Below, one piece after another: positions 21,026 to 32,143 of a stretch of 64,000 nucleotides of DNA (the first letter of the stretch is position 1; each line of letters begins with the position of its first letter). The stretch is from Capsaspora owczarzaki ATCC 30864 (Eukaryota; Opisthokonta; Filasterea). The translations under genes were made by a program, and so were the position numbers. Location: contig NW_011887297.1 in NCBI RefSeq assembly GCF_000151315.2, positions 186,001-250,000 of the forward strand, written 5' to 3'. The notes under the pieces are model-generated. The model did no database searches. It was not told where the DNA came from and was given only the letters and a program-made list of their open reading frames with translations.

Positions 21026-22536
21026 TTAAAAAGTCGAAACTGCAACAGCTTGAGGCGCCGGCGCAACAATGCCAATCTTGAGCATTTGCTTCAAATCGGT
21101 CGCAATCTGCGCGCGAGGATCACTCTGGAGCGGAACGGCGCCAAGAGGCGGGGCAGAGTAGGCGGTCGGCGGATGGAAGCTGAGCGTCGAGGGCAAGGAC
21201 ATGCTCATGGGCTGCTGGTAGCCTTGCTGCTGCGGGTGGTGAAAGTAGGGGTGAGGGGCAGGCGCATACACGTAGTGGGGTGCATACTGAGGGACGGAAA
21301 CGGGCAGCGAAGGATGCGGCAGATGCGCGCTCGGGGGAGTCGACGAAAGCAGCATGGACGGAGGCACCGAAGTGGCGCGATTGGCACTCTCGCCAAACGA
21401 GGGCAGCGGCAGGCTGCTTGGAGCAGGAGCAGCGCCAAAGTTGACGTTGGCATACCGGCCCTCGCCCGGTGGGGAGGACGACGACGGCGAGTGGGAGCGA
21501 ACTCCCTGTCTCGCAGGCACCGCCATGGCAGGAGTCGCGGCATACTGGACCTGCAGGTGCGGGTACGGCTGCTGCATCTGTTGCTGTGGCGCATCAGACC
21601 ATGACTTTGGGCGGCGTGCATTCTTTGAAGCCGTTGTTGGCGCCACGAAAACGCCGTCAACAAACGTTCCTTCCGGTTGCTTGGGAGCCCCAGTGGAAGC
21701 GCTTGCAACGGGTGTCGGCAGCAGTGCCTGACGCTGTGTTGCAGGTGCAGCAGACATCAGCGGAAGCGAGCCAGGAGGAGGAGCAGCAGCAGCAGCAGCA
21801 GGGCTGAGCTTGTCCTTGTGGTTTTGCTGCTTGTTGTTGGGCTGGCGGTTGCTACCGTTGGTGGTAGGACGCGCGGCCGTCGACGATGACATGGACGCAT
21901 CGGCAACGGACGTGTCGCGCATGGACAGCGCGAGTCCGATCAATGGCTGCTGCGGCTGCTGCGGCTGCTTGTTTGACGACGACTGTGCCTGAAAAGTATG
22001 GCAAGAATCGAAAATTGAAAAAAAGCGAAATAATCAGAAATCGAACATCGAAAATAAGAAAATAAGAAAAATAGAAAATAAGAAATCAAACAAAAATCGC
22101 TTTGAAACCTTGTTTTTTTGATGACGATTTTTTTCTTTTTTTTTTTTTTTTTTCCCTTCTTTTTCCTTCTTTTTTTGCTTTTCCATCTTCGTCATTGTCC
22201 AAATGTTCGTCACTCGAACAGAGCAAAGCAAGGCAACGTCGAACAGCGACGCTTGCAGCTGCATTGAGAGCAGCAACTTGCCTTGGGATTGCGACGGGCG
22301 CCGGATGACGCAGCGGAAGCGGAAGACGAAGCAGAAGCAGAAGCAGAAGCAGAAGCGTCTTGTGGGTTTCGACGACGAGTTGCGCCCCGTCCGTTGCCGC
22401 TGCTGCTGCTGCTGCCGCCAGCGCTGGAGCCCGTGCTGGTGTTGGCAGCGGGGAGTGCAGTGGGTGCTGCTCCTGCTGCGTGGAGGGACGGCGCCAGGGC
22501 AGGCGTTGGCGTCGCGAGTGCAGACGTGGCCATCAT
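21026..22536 (-). CDS. PNRC/Edc1-like protein, candidate mRNA decapping enhancer
   Basis: Two exons (22282-22536 and 21026-21988) encode about 405 residues. Exon 1 is Ala/Ser-rich with an alternating AS run and basic ATRRRNPQ and GARRNPK. Exon 2 contains YANVNFGAAPAPSSLPLPSF, matching the proline-rich motif of fungal Edc1/Edc2 and animal PNRC proteins (aromatic/Gly, then PxPSxLPxPSF), and ends with a short amphipathic ATDLKQMLKIG like the family's C-terminal helix. The motif in those proteins binds Dcp1 and activates Dcp2. The rest is Pro/Gln/His-rich and probably disordered. The intron (21989-22281) uses a GC donor (AAG|GCAAGT); no GT alternative keeps frame. Function is inferred from the short motif only. 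Confidence 0.6.
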
Positions 22537-23331
22537 TTGCTGATAAAAGTTCAAAAAAAATTGAACAAAAACGAACCAAAACTCAAAAAAAAAAAAGAAA
22601 CGAAACAAAAAAAAAAAAACAAGTGAGACTTTTTGGAGGTATCCGAATTGGGCCTTTTCAAATCTGGGTTTTCGTGGCGTTGGTGTCATTGGCGTCAAGT
22701 AAAAAGAGATTGGAGGGTGAAGAAAATCCCAGAAGGAAAAAAAATTCAAGTTTGGCGGTTTTTGGCTTTCTTGGGCGAGCTGTTTCGGAAATGCTCAAAG
22801 TGGGTTTGTTGGAGGTCGATTAGACAGCCGAGACAGAGAGCCATTCGCGCCGAGATGCATCGAACAGATGAGAAATATAATTTATAATAATATTGAGTTG
22901 TAATAGAGCGCAGAGAAACACGACTGTGGCCGTTACAAGCCTAGAACGTGAGAGCCGATGAACTTTCGATGGTAGGTGCCGATGTGGAGCATTTCTCTCG
23001 CTCATACTTTGTGAAAATGTTGTTTGTTTCATTTTCTATTCGGGGTTGTATTTGCAGGTGTTTTGCAGGACTTTTGACTTTGTGCTCCAAGTTTAGGCGC
23101 TCTTCAAAAAAGGCGTCTCAAGGCGACATGCTTCCCCAACTTGACTGCCGAAATTCGAGCTAGCACAACGAGCTCAACACTAAAATTTTCTACATGAAAC
23201 GGGCATTCCGAAACTCATCAAATCACTGCTCAAACCCTTGTACTTTTCCAACAGCAACCGATTCTTTACAAATCAAAACAAAACTCCAATCCAAAGTCCA
23301 CTCAACCTTTTTTTTTTTTTTTTTTTTCAAA
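22537..23331. promoter_or_regulatory. Divergent region between the PNRC-like gene and GET5
   Basis: No conserved coding sequence. A- and T-rich runs are frequent; a run of about 20 T lies right before the GET5 ATG (23310-23330). A TATAATTTATAATAAT-like stretch occurs near 22876 but lies over 400 bases from either start, so I do not call it a TATA box. Confidence 0.4.
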
Positions 23332-24587
23332 ATGGAGCAGGAAACGTTTGAAGCCGAGCTGAACAAGTATCGCGTCGTCCGCAACAAGGACTACACAAGT
23401 AAGCAAAGCCTGGTCGACATCGCGACACTCACTCATTCGTCTGCTTTGATCACTGCGAAAGCGAGTGCGCAGCGAGTGCTTTGCCGCTGGGAGGGTGATT
23501 GAGAGCGGGAGTGAGGAGTCGGGTTGGACATTTCAATCCTCACAGTCGCTCGCTCGCTTTACTCACTCACTCACTCAATTACACTCGTTCGATCACTGCA
23601 CACAGCACAAGAACACATCAAGCCAGCGTCGTTTGCGCCGCCACAGCCACGGACGCCCTCGTCGTCGTCGTCGTCGTCTTCATCCTCGCCCTCATCTTCC
23701 TCTGCTGCTGCTGCTGGCAACAAGACGCCCGTGCGAACTGTCACGTACTCGTCCTCGTCTTCCACATCGTCGTCGTCGTCATCGTCGTCCTCGGCGTCGT
23801 CAAGTTCGTCGTCGGGCAAGTCCACGTCCGTTGAGAGCGAGCCCGGTCCAGAGATTTCCGTCACCATCAAGCCACTCAAGGGCGACGAGTTCTCACTGAA
23901 GGTCTGTCATAGCAGAAAAAAAAAGTTGCTTCGCATGCACTTTACGTATGCACGCAGCACGGCGCACCAAATTCCCCTTGCATTGACTTTTTTTTTTTTT
24001 TTTTTTTCGATTGTTTCGATTTGTCTTTTGCACAGATCGCTTGCTCAGAGACCGTGTACGCGCTCAAACTTGCCGCAGAGTCCAAGTGCAGCATCCCTGC
24101 TGGCCAACAGCGATTGGTGTTGAAAGGCAAAGCACTTGTTGGTAAGTTTATTGGACTGTGTGCGCCTCGTCGTCATGATGGAAGTTGTCGACCTAAGCTC
24201 ATCCCCCGAACGGCTCTGTCTTTAGATTCAAACTCTCTGGCGGCCGCCGGCCTAGTTGAAGGCTGCAAATTGCACTTGTTCATCAAGGCAGAGTCTTCAT
24301 CGGCGCCTGCTTCACCTTCGACGGCCGTTGCTTCGCCGAGCGCAACCCCGCAGCATGTCGCCGTGATTGCTGCCCCATCCAGCCCTGCACCACCAACAGG
24401 ACCGGTTCAGGATATCATCCTCGCATTGACGCGCTTCCTTGAGCAGCGACGCACCTTGACACCAGAGCAGATTGGCGCGACTGTGCGAACTTTTAAAAAG
24501 GATTGTGCCGGCTTCCTCTCCTCGCTCAGCCTGGACGATATCGAGCGATTTGCCAGCTCGATCAATGCGAGCCACTCAAAAGTGTAA
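23332..24587 (+). CDS. GET5/UBL4A-like ubiquitin-like protein of tail-anchored protein targeting
   Basis: Exons 23332-23398, 23606-23901, 24036-24141 and 24226-24587 give 276 residues. After a Ser-rich stretch the ubiquitin-like domain reads ISVTIKPLKGDEFSLK, then IPAGQQRLVLKGKALV, close to UBL4A. The C-terminus ends SLDDIERFASSINASHSKV after a helix region, matching the UBL4A/Get5 C-terminal homodimer/Bag6-binding module (LTLDDIERLAS in human). Get5/UBL4A links Get4 and SGTA in the pathway that hands tail-anchored proteins to Get3/TRC40. Human UBL4A begins directly with the ubiquitin fold; here about 120 extra residues precede it, starting MEQETFEAELNKYRVVRNKD and including runs of Ser. The C-terminal match makes GET5 preferable to other ubiquitin-like proteins. 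Confidence 0.85.
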
Positions 24588-24919
24588 CGATGGTGTCGCC
24601 ATTGCCGCCCCCCTCCCCTCTCACCAAATCCCAGTTGAGTTGTTGCAAAAGCATTGTTGCCAGTTTGGTTGCGCCTGGAGCGCAAACAGCACTGGGTTTT
24701 TTCTCCCGTTTCGCTTGCACCCCTTCTTGTCCGCCAGCAATGTGAAGCCATGTATTTCTGTTTTGAGCTTTTATTGAGAAGGTGTTGCCTGTTGTGATGC
24801 AGGCAAATGTGTCAAACGTCCGACTATTAAACACGATATGGTACATTTTGATTTTGTGCAAAAAAGCAAGGTTTCCAAGCTTCAGCCTTTGTCGCAGACG
24901 AGAGATGCTCCAAAAAACA

Positions 24920-26459
24920 TTACTCGCCCGTCTTGATGAGATTTTGCTCGACAAACGGCTCTTGCTGCCGCCATTGCTCTTCGGCCTCAGTTTGCGCGAG
25001 CAGAGTCGCATTGTAACTGGCCTGGTTGCTCGCAGCATAATGCTCCTGGTGCTGGCGTTGTTCGCGAAGAATGTTGTCGTGTTCAAGAGCCGCATCCACC
25101 GTCTCGGGATCCACTGGAACTTCCTCAATCAGCTCAAGACCCGGGACGCGGTGCCGAATGAACGAGACGACGCGCTCGTACCGAGGATCATTCCGATGCA
25201 CAGGTTTGCAGACAGTCAAGTGATCGTGATCGGTTTCAATGTACTCTCCGATTCCGATATTGGCGGATTCCGGAGTTACGACCTATAGCAACGAGAAGCA
25301 GAAGTATCAGCATATGAGAAACAGAAGTATCAGCATATGCTCAATGGAAAAAAAAGAAGCAAATGTTGACCCCGAAAAAGGCCGGCTCACCGTCATTTGG
25401 ATCCCGCTCATCAAAACGGTCGGCTTGACCTCATTGAAGCTCAGGCAATCAAACTTTTGTGCAAGCGGCGAGAACTGGCTGGCAAGCTTGGCAAGCTGCG
25501 GCGAGCCGGCCTTGAGTTGATTGACTTCGATGGACGGGAACAGAAGGTAACGGGCCTTTGCCGAGTACTCAGCCAAGCTCGATCCTGCGTGCGGGACGCT
25601 GAAAAAGACAACGCCTTTCGTATTGTCGACAATGTGCCGCAACTCGGGTCGCTCAGCCGCGTCGACGAGCATCTGCTTGACGAGCAATCCACCCATGGAG
25701 TGGCAGACCCAGATGACTGGTCGACCATTGGCACCAATGCATGCTGCATTGAGCTTTTCGAGCATCTGCAACACAGTAGTCCGCGGGGCGGGGGTGTGAG
25801 CGTTCATCCGTTCAACATGGGGCGACAGAACGGACAACAGCCGAGTTTACCTCGCCGCTTCGCTGGGAAAGCGAACGTCGCACCGTGTCGGCAGCAATAT
25901 GCGGGCACCAAGGACTCCAGTCGCTCACGTAAGTATCGTACTCTAGTGTGACAATGCGCACGTTCGGGACATCCTCGGCCAGCCAAAACTACCTCACCAA
26001 CAAACAGCAAGATGAACAGGAAAACACAAAATTAAAAATAAAAAAAACAAACATCGGCTGCGCTTCGCCAAACGAACGAGCAAGCACGACCTCGGTGGCG
26101 CACCTTTGGCCAGCACCGCGAAATTGGCGCGTCTTGCGACGGAGCGGGTGGCAGGCCTTGACGGAAGGTGACAAAAGGCCCGCCCAGCAAGCCATGCACA
26201 AAAACGACGTCCGCGTCGGTGTGGGCGACGGTGGAAAACTGCGGATAGAGCAAAAACACGCCATCCTGGTAGACGGGTCGGAGGGCGGGCGTAGGTGAAG
26301 GCGTGCTTGAAACGGACGTCTGGAGGACCTCGTGGATGGACGCGGCCATTGCACTGCTCGGAGCTGCGCTTGCCATGCGGGCAGCCGCAAACTCTGCAAG
26401 ATTGAGGTCGCCTGCGCTGATGGACTCTGCGTTATCAGCAGAGTCAGAAGGAACGCTAT

Positions 26460-26512
<53 letters not shown>

Positions 26513-28543
26513 TCAGCAGCAGGTGGAGATTGAGACTGCGCATGAAGCGAAGTGAGCGGATCGCCGGCAAGGTTGGCCAGAGCACGCGCAGCGTGTGCTT
26601 GAAGATAGAGGTCGTCGGAGCGCAGCCAATCGCCAAAGATGGACAGCCATCCATGGTCAACAAACATGTCGACGGTCGAGGGAGACTTTGACGCATAGCA
26701 CGTGACATTGGCGACAATACGGGCAACGTCGGTTCGGATGCGAATATCGGGGTGCCGAGCGAGCGAGGCCAGCACCGGCAGACCGCGGCGTTTAATGATG
26801 ATGGGGTGATTTACAGGATGGGCCGACAGCAGCGCAAGCGCCTTGACGGAAAACAACTCGAGAAGAACGGTGGGCGCGTGGCCAAAGGAGGCCACTGTGC
26901 TGTGCGCGTCTTCATGATGCGAGTACATGTACCGGGCGCTCTCCTCCTTTGCCTGGACCAAGGAAGGAATCAGCTGCTCCGAAGCAAGGGACAAGAAGTG
27001 ATCCAGGCACGGATCGTGGCTGGCCCGGCAATGCAGAAAGAGCGAACGCAACCGCAGACGGACTGCATCGTTAAACGTGTTGTCTGCCGTGATGGGACTC
27101 GGCGGGACGGGCACTGCCGTCGGTTTCAAAAGATGTGCAGGGGATTCTGACGCTTTCGTTGGCGGCAGGGGTGTCGAGAGTGCGTCCAGGCCAGATGGCG
27201 GGACGACGGGTTTGCTGCTGCTGCTGCTCCGACTTGCCCGATGCTGCAAGGCGCTCAAGAGCAGCTCCGGGATGGGACCAGGCTGTCGCGCGAGGCTAAC
27301 CAGGATTTGCGTTTCCGTTGCAAGCATGCTCGAGAGTTTGTCTCGCAGAAAGTCTGTGTGGCAAGGTTGTGTTTGAGAGATTGAATGATGCATGGACGAG
27401 CAGATTTTAACCTTTGAAGCGTACCATCGGCAGAAGAAAGCACCATTAGTGCATGCGATGCAGCGTGCCGAAGCTGCGGGAACTGACGCGACTGCGCGAG
27501 ATCGAATATCGTCTCGAAAGCGCCATAATGAAGCGCGAGGCCGGGAAGGGAAGCAGCTGCAATGACGAGGCAAAGGGAACAACAAGTACGCCATGCCACG
27601 TGTCAGTCAACAAGTAGGAGGGGTGCAGTGATACAACAAAGAGGAAGAAAAACAATCCAATTGTACCGAAAGCATCCAAGTTGTGCTCTGCAAAGGCGTT
27701 CAAGCGCAGCAACGAATGCAGCTGCTGGAGTGGAGTTTGCGCCGAAAGCATGATGACGCGTGTCAAAATGTCGGCCATCGCATGGATGTCATCAATGTCA
27801 TCTACACGGCGGATGGATCGATTTCATGTCAGCAATCAGCGAGTGCGGATGCAAATTTTGTTTGGAGCCAATGTTGCAGTTTTCAACAATACTCTTACAA
27901 AGAGCGGCAAGAGATCGCTCGTCACGCTGCGCAGCTCGGCGTTTCTCCATGATGCGTTCTTCCCATCGCATGTGGTTTGTATATGCCCGCTCTCCGACAA
28001 TACCGGCACTGTCCACACACACACACACACACATTCGAGTTGTGCGGTTAGTCCACGTCCCAATCTCAGTGCAACCAAAAGAGCTTGAGCGCATTGACGC
28101 TCGAAACCTTACACTGTGAGAAACGCGAGCCATCGAACGCGGCGCCACGTCAGACCTGCAGCTCGGGCTTTGCGCGGCTGTTCCGGCAATGACGGCGGCG
28201 GTGGGGGTGGTGGCGAGGAAGACCGGACCTGGCCGCTTTCGTCACGCAGCGTGTGGCTGGCCTCACGCGAAGATGAAGCAGTGCTCTTGCTGTAGCCACC
28301 GGGGGTCGTGTGGAAGCGGACTGCGTGAGTGGGACGGAGAACAACTCGCGCGCTTTGAAGGAATTGCTGTGTGAGGACGAGTTGCGACGCTGGCCGAGCG
28401 ATGAGACTCTGCCTCAGCCGGGCACTCATCTGGTAGAGAGCTGGGCTGGCATGCAGCAGCGACCGCGTTGGGTTGGCCAGGGCGCGAACGGGCGCCGGAA
28501 GCACCGGCAGCGTCCGCAGTGGTGGGCCGAGTGCACCAAGCAT
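24920..28543 (-). CDS. SERAC1: SERAC1-like alpha/beta hydrolase of mitochondria/ER contact sites
   Basis: Eight exons (28113-28543, 27899-28008, 27667-27801, 27425-27556, 26104-27353, 25851-25988, 25391-25765, 24920-25282). Exon 1 starts MLGALGPPLRTLPVLPAPVR, a basic, acid-free leader typical of mitochondrial import, and ends in a hydrophobic segment. The middle has ARM-like helices (VARIVANVTCYASKSPS, ARALANLAGDPLTSL). The lipase part reads DVVFVHGLLGGPFVTFRQ, then VIWVCHSMGGLLVKQMLVDA with the nucleophilic Ser in CHSMGG, VVFFSVPHAGSSLAEYS, and a final region VVTPESANIGIGEYIETDHD ending in the active-site His (DHDHL). SERAC1 remodels phosphatidylglycerol in human cells. A poly-Ala run of about 17 (26457-26520) sits between ARM and lipase parts. 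Order and motifs fit human SERAC1 closely. Confidence 0.93.
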
Positions 28544-29398
28544 GACTGCGCTTTGGCCAGATTGAGGTCTTATTCGACAAGCGAATGTTGTTTGAAATAG
28601 TTATGGATGTGATGCAATATCGATTGGTGGAGAAGGAGCGAGAGCAGAAATGGAGGATTTTGCATCCAAAAACCCAAAAACTAAACGATTGGTCTCCTTT
28701 TGGCAGAAGCAGTCCTCGCACCTGCATCAGCCGATAGATGGCGAGGAAATCGAATCTTGCACACCATGACTAGACGCGAGAGACGGTGAGGGGAGCCGAT
28801 GGCACAGTAAATCACTCAGTCGACCCATAAGCCAAGCCAGCTCGACCGCGGAAAGGGTTGAAATTCACAGCAAACTGCAATTCTGCTCTTGTCGGATGGT
28901 TAGCGCCCATCTGTAACTGTAGTTCAGGACATTGAGGGTCACTTGGATGGCGTGCGTGTGAGATCCACTTGAGTAGGTGCTCCAGTGTAGAGGAGCTGCC
29001 CGAGCGAAGCTGGCGCATCGCTATCGGCATCCCACCGGAAGGAGGGGTGTCGAGGGCAAAAAGCGGGACTCTGGCCTCCGGGCTGGGGTCATTGCGATAA
29101 TGAGACTTGAACCGTGTGCAGGCCAGAAATGGAACAGCAAAAAGGGTCCGTGTTCAGCGGTCGCCGGAATACGGCTCTGAGCTGGCTGCACCTACTCAAC
29201 TTACGCAACATCGTTGGACGGTGCTCCACGACAATCTTCTTTTTATTATTATTATTTTTTTTTTATCTCGCTTTGTTTTGCTTTGCCGTTGTGGGCCATC
29301 CAAACAACACGCCTCCGTTTCGCAACACCGCAGATTTTGCTCCAGCAGAGGTAAATTATAACTGTATTGTTTGGTTGGGGGTTGCGGGCTGCGGGTTG
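28544..29398. other. Intergenic stretch, nothing recognised
   Basis: No conserved protein was found on either strand. The longest frames are short and cross T-rich or otherwise low-complexity sequence. The left part must contain the SERAC1 promoter; the right part the 3' end of the neighbouring membrane-protein gene. Confidence 0.4.
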
Positions 29399-30436
29399 TT
29401 ACACGGGCTTGGAAGAACACCCAGAATGGCCGAAAACCAGGCTCGCGCTCGGGTTTAGCCGGTAAACCTGTGGGTGTGCTGCTGCCATCGGGAAGAGCTC
29501 ACTGTCGTGACTCTCGGAAGAATGCAAGGAAGAAACGGGCGCCGTGGCGCGGGCGAAAATAGCCTCCAAGGGCGTGCGCGGAATTTCCTCCCGCGCTTGT
29601 TGGCACGCGTTCATCCCTTGCCCGCTTGCTCGCGAAGCAATCTCTTGCATCTCGGGCCGGCCGTCAACCGCATCGTCGAACGCATCGCCAGTACCATCAC
29701 CAGCATCATCATCATCATCATCACCAACAGAGGTGTGGGCCGTGTCGTGCGAGGCGTCAGAGTCGCCGCTGTCAACGCTGCTCAGAGACGACCGTCGCCA
29801 ACGCGCACCGAGCGTGGTCTGCCAGACTTTCGCCGTCAGGGCATCGACAAGCGGGGCAACGTGCTTATCCCACAGCCTGGCAAGACGGGGCTGGGGCACG
29901 GGTGTCCTGGCAGCCGCCAGTTGCTGGGTAGAGGGGAAATCCCTGTCAAAGTTGTCGTCGTTGGCGTTGTTGTTGCTGCTGTTGCTGTTGTTGTTGTTGT
30001 TGTTGTTGTCGTCGCTGTTCGGAAGTCCCGTGTACCCAAACAGCTGGGCGGGTGTTCGATTATACCTCAAGTCGATGCGCCCGACAGATGGGATGCATGT
30101 CACAATGATGGCTAACACAATCACGAGCGGCAAAATGTCAAACCGCTGGGTAAAGCGATACCACGAATTCGGGTTGTCCGCGTTCGTGCGGTCAGGACTC
30201 TCGGGTTCCGGCAGCCCGGTGGTGGTGGTTGGGGCGACGACGATGGTTGTGGCAATTGTGGGGTTGATTGGTAGGTCCAGGGAGCTGTCCGCCATGTGTG
30301 GAGGCGGCGACGGCGGTGGGTCTGCGAAAGGCAAACCTTCGCCAACGCCAGCGTTCATCAGCATTAGTGCGGCCAGCATGCAGAGCCAGCCTTCCAGTCG
30401 TCGCACTGGTAGTATTCGGCTTCTTGAAGTCGTCAT
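29399..30436 (-). CDS. Uncharacterised single-pass membrane protein
   Basis: A single open frame of 345 residues starts MTTSRSRILPVRRLEGWLCM, giving a positively charged start followed by a hydrophobic signal segment (WLCMLAALMLMNAGVG). A Pro/Thr-rich stretch with TTTTGLPEPESPD follows, then a second hydrophobic helix (ILPLVIVLAIIVTCI) and a longer region that would be cytoplasmic. That region holds an Asn run (about 29960-30010), an acidic run (GDDDDDDAGDGTGD) and no recognised domain. I do not recognise the family. Topology is most likely type I with a cleaved signal peptide. The run-free parts look protein-like and the frame is long, which supports a real gene, but no intron or homologue confirms it. 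It lies 90 bases from a transposon end. Confidence 0.6.
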   Translation of the reverse strand: MTTSRSRILPVRRLEGWLCMLAALMLMNAGVGEGLPFADPPPSPPPHMADSSLDLPINPTIATTIVVAPTTTTGLPEPESPDRTNADNPNSWYRFTQRFDILPLVIVLAIIVTCIPSVGRIDLRYNRTPAQLFGYTGLPNSDDNNNNNNNSNSSNNNANDDNFDRDFPSTQQLAAARTPVPQPRLARLWDKHVAPLVDALTAKVWQTTLGARWRRSSLSSVDSGDSDASHDTAHTSVGDDDDDDAGDGTGDAFDDAVDGRPEMQEIASRASGQGMNACQQAREEIPRTPLEAIFARATAPVSSLHSSESHDSELFPMAAAHPQVYRLNPSASLVFGHSGCSSKPV

Positions 30437-30529
30437 GCTTTGGTGAATCTGGGTCTAGAAGGGGGACAAAAAGACCTTGGTGAGAGTGGACTGCGGGGGA
30501 AACAAAAAAGCAAAAAACACAAACCAAAA

Positions 30530-30561
30530 TACTATCCCCCGAAAAAGTTCGTGAAGAATGG
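30530..30561 (+). repeat. Left terminal inverted repeat of the Tc1/mariner element
   Basis: Exact inverse complement of 32112-32143. The outermost TA (30530-30531) is the duplicated target dinucleotide; a further six bases (TGTTCC) match inside after a divergent gap. Confidence 0.92.
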
Positions 30562-32111
30562 TAGTTCACTATGTTCCGGCACCCATGCCCCACCCTCTCC
30601 CCCTACAGTAGTTGTCAGACCTTGTGCACATACAAAATACACTGTCATTTGGAAGATTGAGCTCCGTCAGAGAAGGAGGGAGGCCGAAAAGAAGAAGTTT
30701 TGGCAATTTGGTTTCACGAAAAATTTGCCACTTTTCAATCAATTCATGCTTTCCACCACCAAAATCACGTCATTCCGCTCCACCCTCTACCCGCACACTG
30801 CACAAGTGCTTAGCATCACCTCCAAAACCCAACAAGGCGTGTTTGGTGCCGTTGATGGAGGGAAGGCCGGGCCCTGGGATCATGTGTGTTAACGTGAATG
30901 CTCGATGAGAGTACAGCGTCCCTCGGCCCGCCATCGCCGCCCAGATTGGTCTGAAGTACCGAAGAATGTTCAGGTACACTCGTGTGTGCAAGGCGGGCGG
31001 CAGGTTTGCAACTAAGCCGAGCTTTGGCTGAAAACTCGAGGTTACTGCCCAATTTTGCCCCCTTTTTCCAGCTCAATTTCAGTCCGGAGAGTCCCCCATT
31101 GCCTCTGAGATCGCCGCTTTTACCCTCAAAATGACGACAATGATGTCATCTACAGCTTATGCTCAAAAGGAACTGGGTAGGCGGGGGTTCAAGTACCGAG
31201 TCAAGTACGAAAAGTCGCGGTCGCCGAAAATGCGAGCAAAACAAGATTTTTGCTTCGCCAAACGGCATTTGCATTATGCCGCCAAGCAGTGGCTCAACGT
31301 CATTTCCTCAGGCGAAACTGCTGTCCGGGTATAGCAACGCATGTGTTCAAACATGTGCGCATGAAACCGGGCAGCTGCTCGACCACAGGGTCGTCCAGCC
31401 GCAAGTGAAGTGTGGAAGGGTGGCAAATTGACGATTGTCCAAAAATTTCTCGTTTCGCCGTGTCCCACTTTCGTGAGGTCGGAGACCGCATGAACTCGCT
31501 CCCCTATCTGTCCTTTCTCAATGATGAGTTGAAGTACACCCGTTGCACATCACCAGAGGGTAAAAACTTCGTATCCCATCAAACCAATGCGCCCTGGCAC
31601 AAGAAAGAGGTTGTGACCAGGTGGTTGAAAAACCCCAAAGTCGACGTGCCCGACTAGCCTCCCAACTCCCCCGACCTGTATCATATCGCAAACTCATGTA
31701 CCATGGTCAGGAAAGAAAACTACCAAGGTGCAGAGACGACGGACCAAGTCGTGGTTCGAGAGTGCTTCCGAAACGTGAGCGACAAAGTGCTCAGTCCAAC
31801 ACATTACATCCGCCTCATCAGCTCTATCTCCGAGAGCATCCATGCATTTTATGATGTGAGTCATGGTTATGTTTGTTATTAAAGTGGTTTGGTTGGATTG
31901 AAATGGGTGGAACGGGCGGTTATACCGCAAATTTTGAAAAAATACAGAAAGTTTCAGATTTGTTTCTTCACAAAAATCGCAGTTTTTCTCGCCTCCTCCC
32001 TCACATGCACCTTGGAGGAGGCAAATTCTTGATAAAATAGTGTCAGCCACACAGCACCCATCTATTAACAAAGGAGCGGGCTCACGTGGAGGAGGGGAAC
32101 ATGGTGGAATG

Positions 32112-32143
32112 CCATTCTTCACGAACTTTTTCGGGGGATAGTA
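32112..32143 (-). repeat. Right terminal inverted repeat of the Tc1/mariner element
   Basis: Exact inverse complement of 30530-30561, ending GGGGGATAGTA with the TA target duplication at 32142-32143. Confidence 0.92.

Larger units (their letters stand above)
30530..32143 (+). mobile_element. Tc1/mariner DNA transposon, degenerate, with intact ends
   Basis: The ends are perfect inverted repeats of 32 bases including the TA target duplication (left 30530-30561, right 32112-32143; they start TACTATCCCCCGAAAAAG). Inside, plus-strand transposase fragments are readable: KMRAKQDFCFAKRHLHYAAK then WLNVISSGETAV (first catalytic block, usually SDE), NAPWHKKEVVTRWL (second block, usually DNAPxH) and PPNSPDLYHI (from the WPPxSPDL block), then a C-terminal stretch VLSPTHYIRLISSISESIHA. 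The first Asp of the triad is Gly, the second Asp position is Thr, and a stop replaces the Trp before PPNSPDL, so it is inactive. The frames are also interrupted. Clean ends with perfect repeats suggest that the insertion is not extremely old or that ends were copied by a relative. Confidence 0.85.

Noticed and set aside
24990-25200. Separate gene at 24920-25219
   Set aside because: It is the last exon of SERAC1, joined in phase to the hydrolase exon; the region matches the end of human SERAC1.
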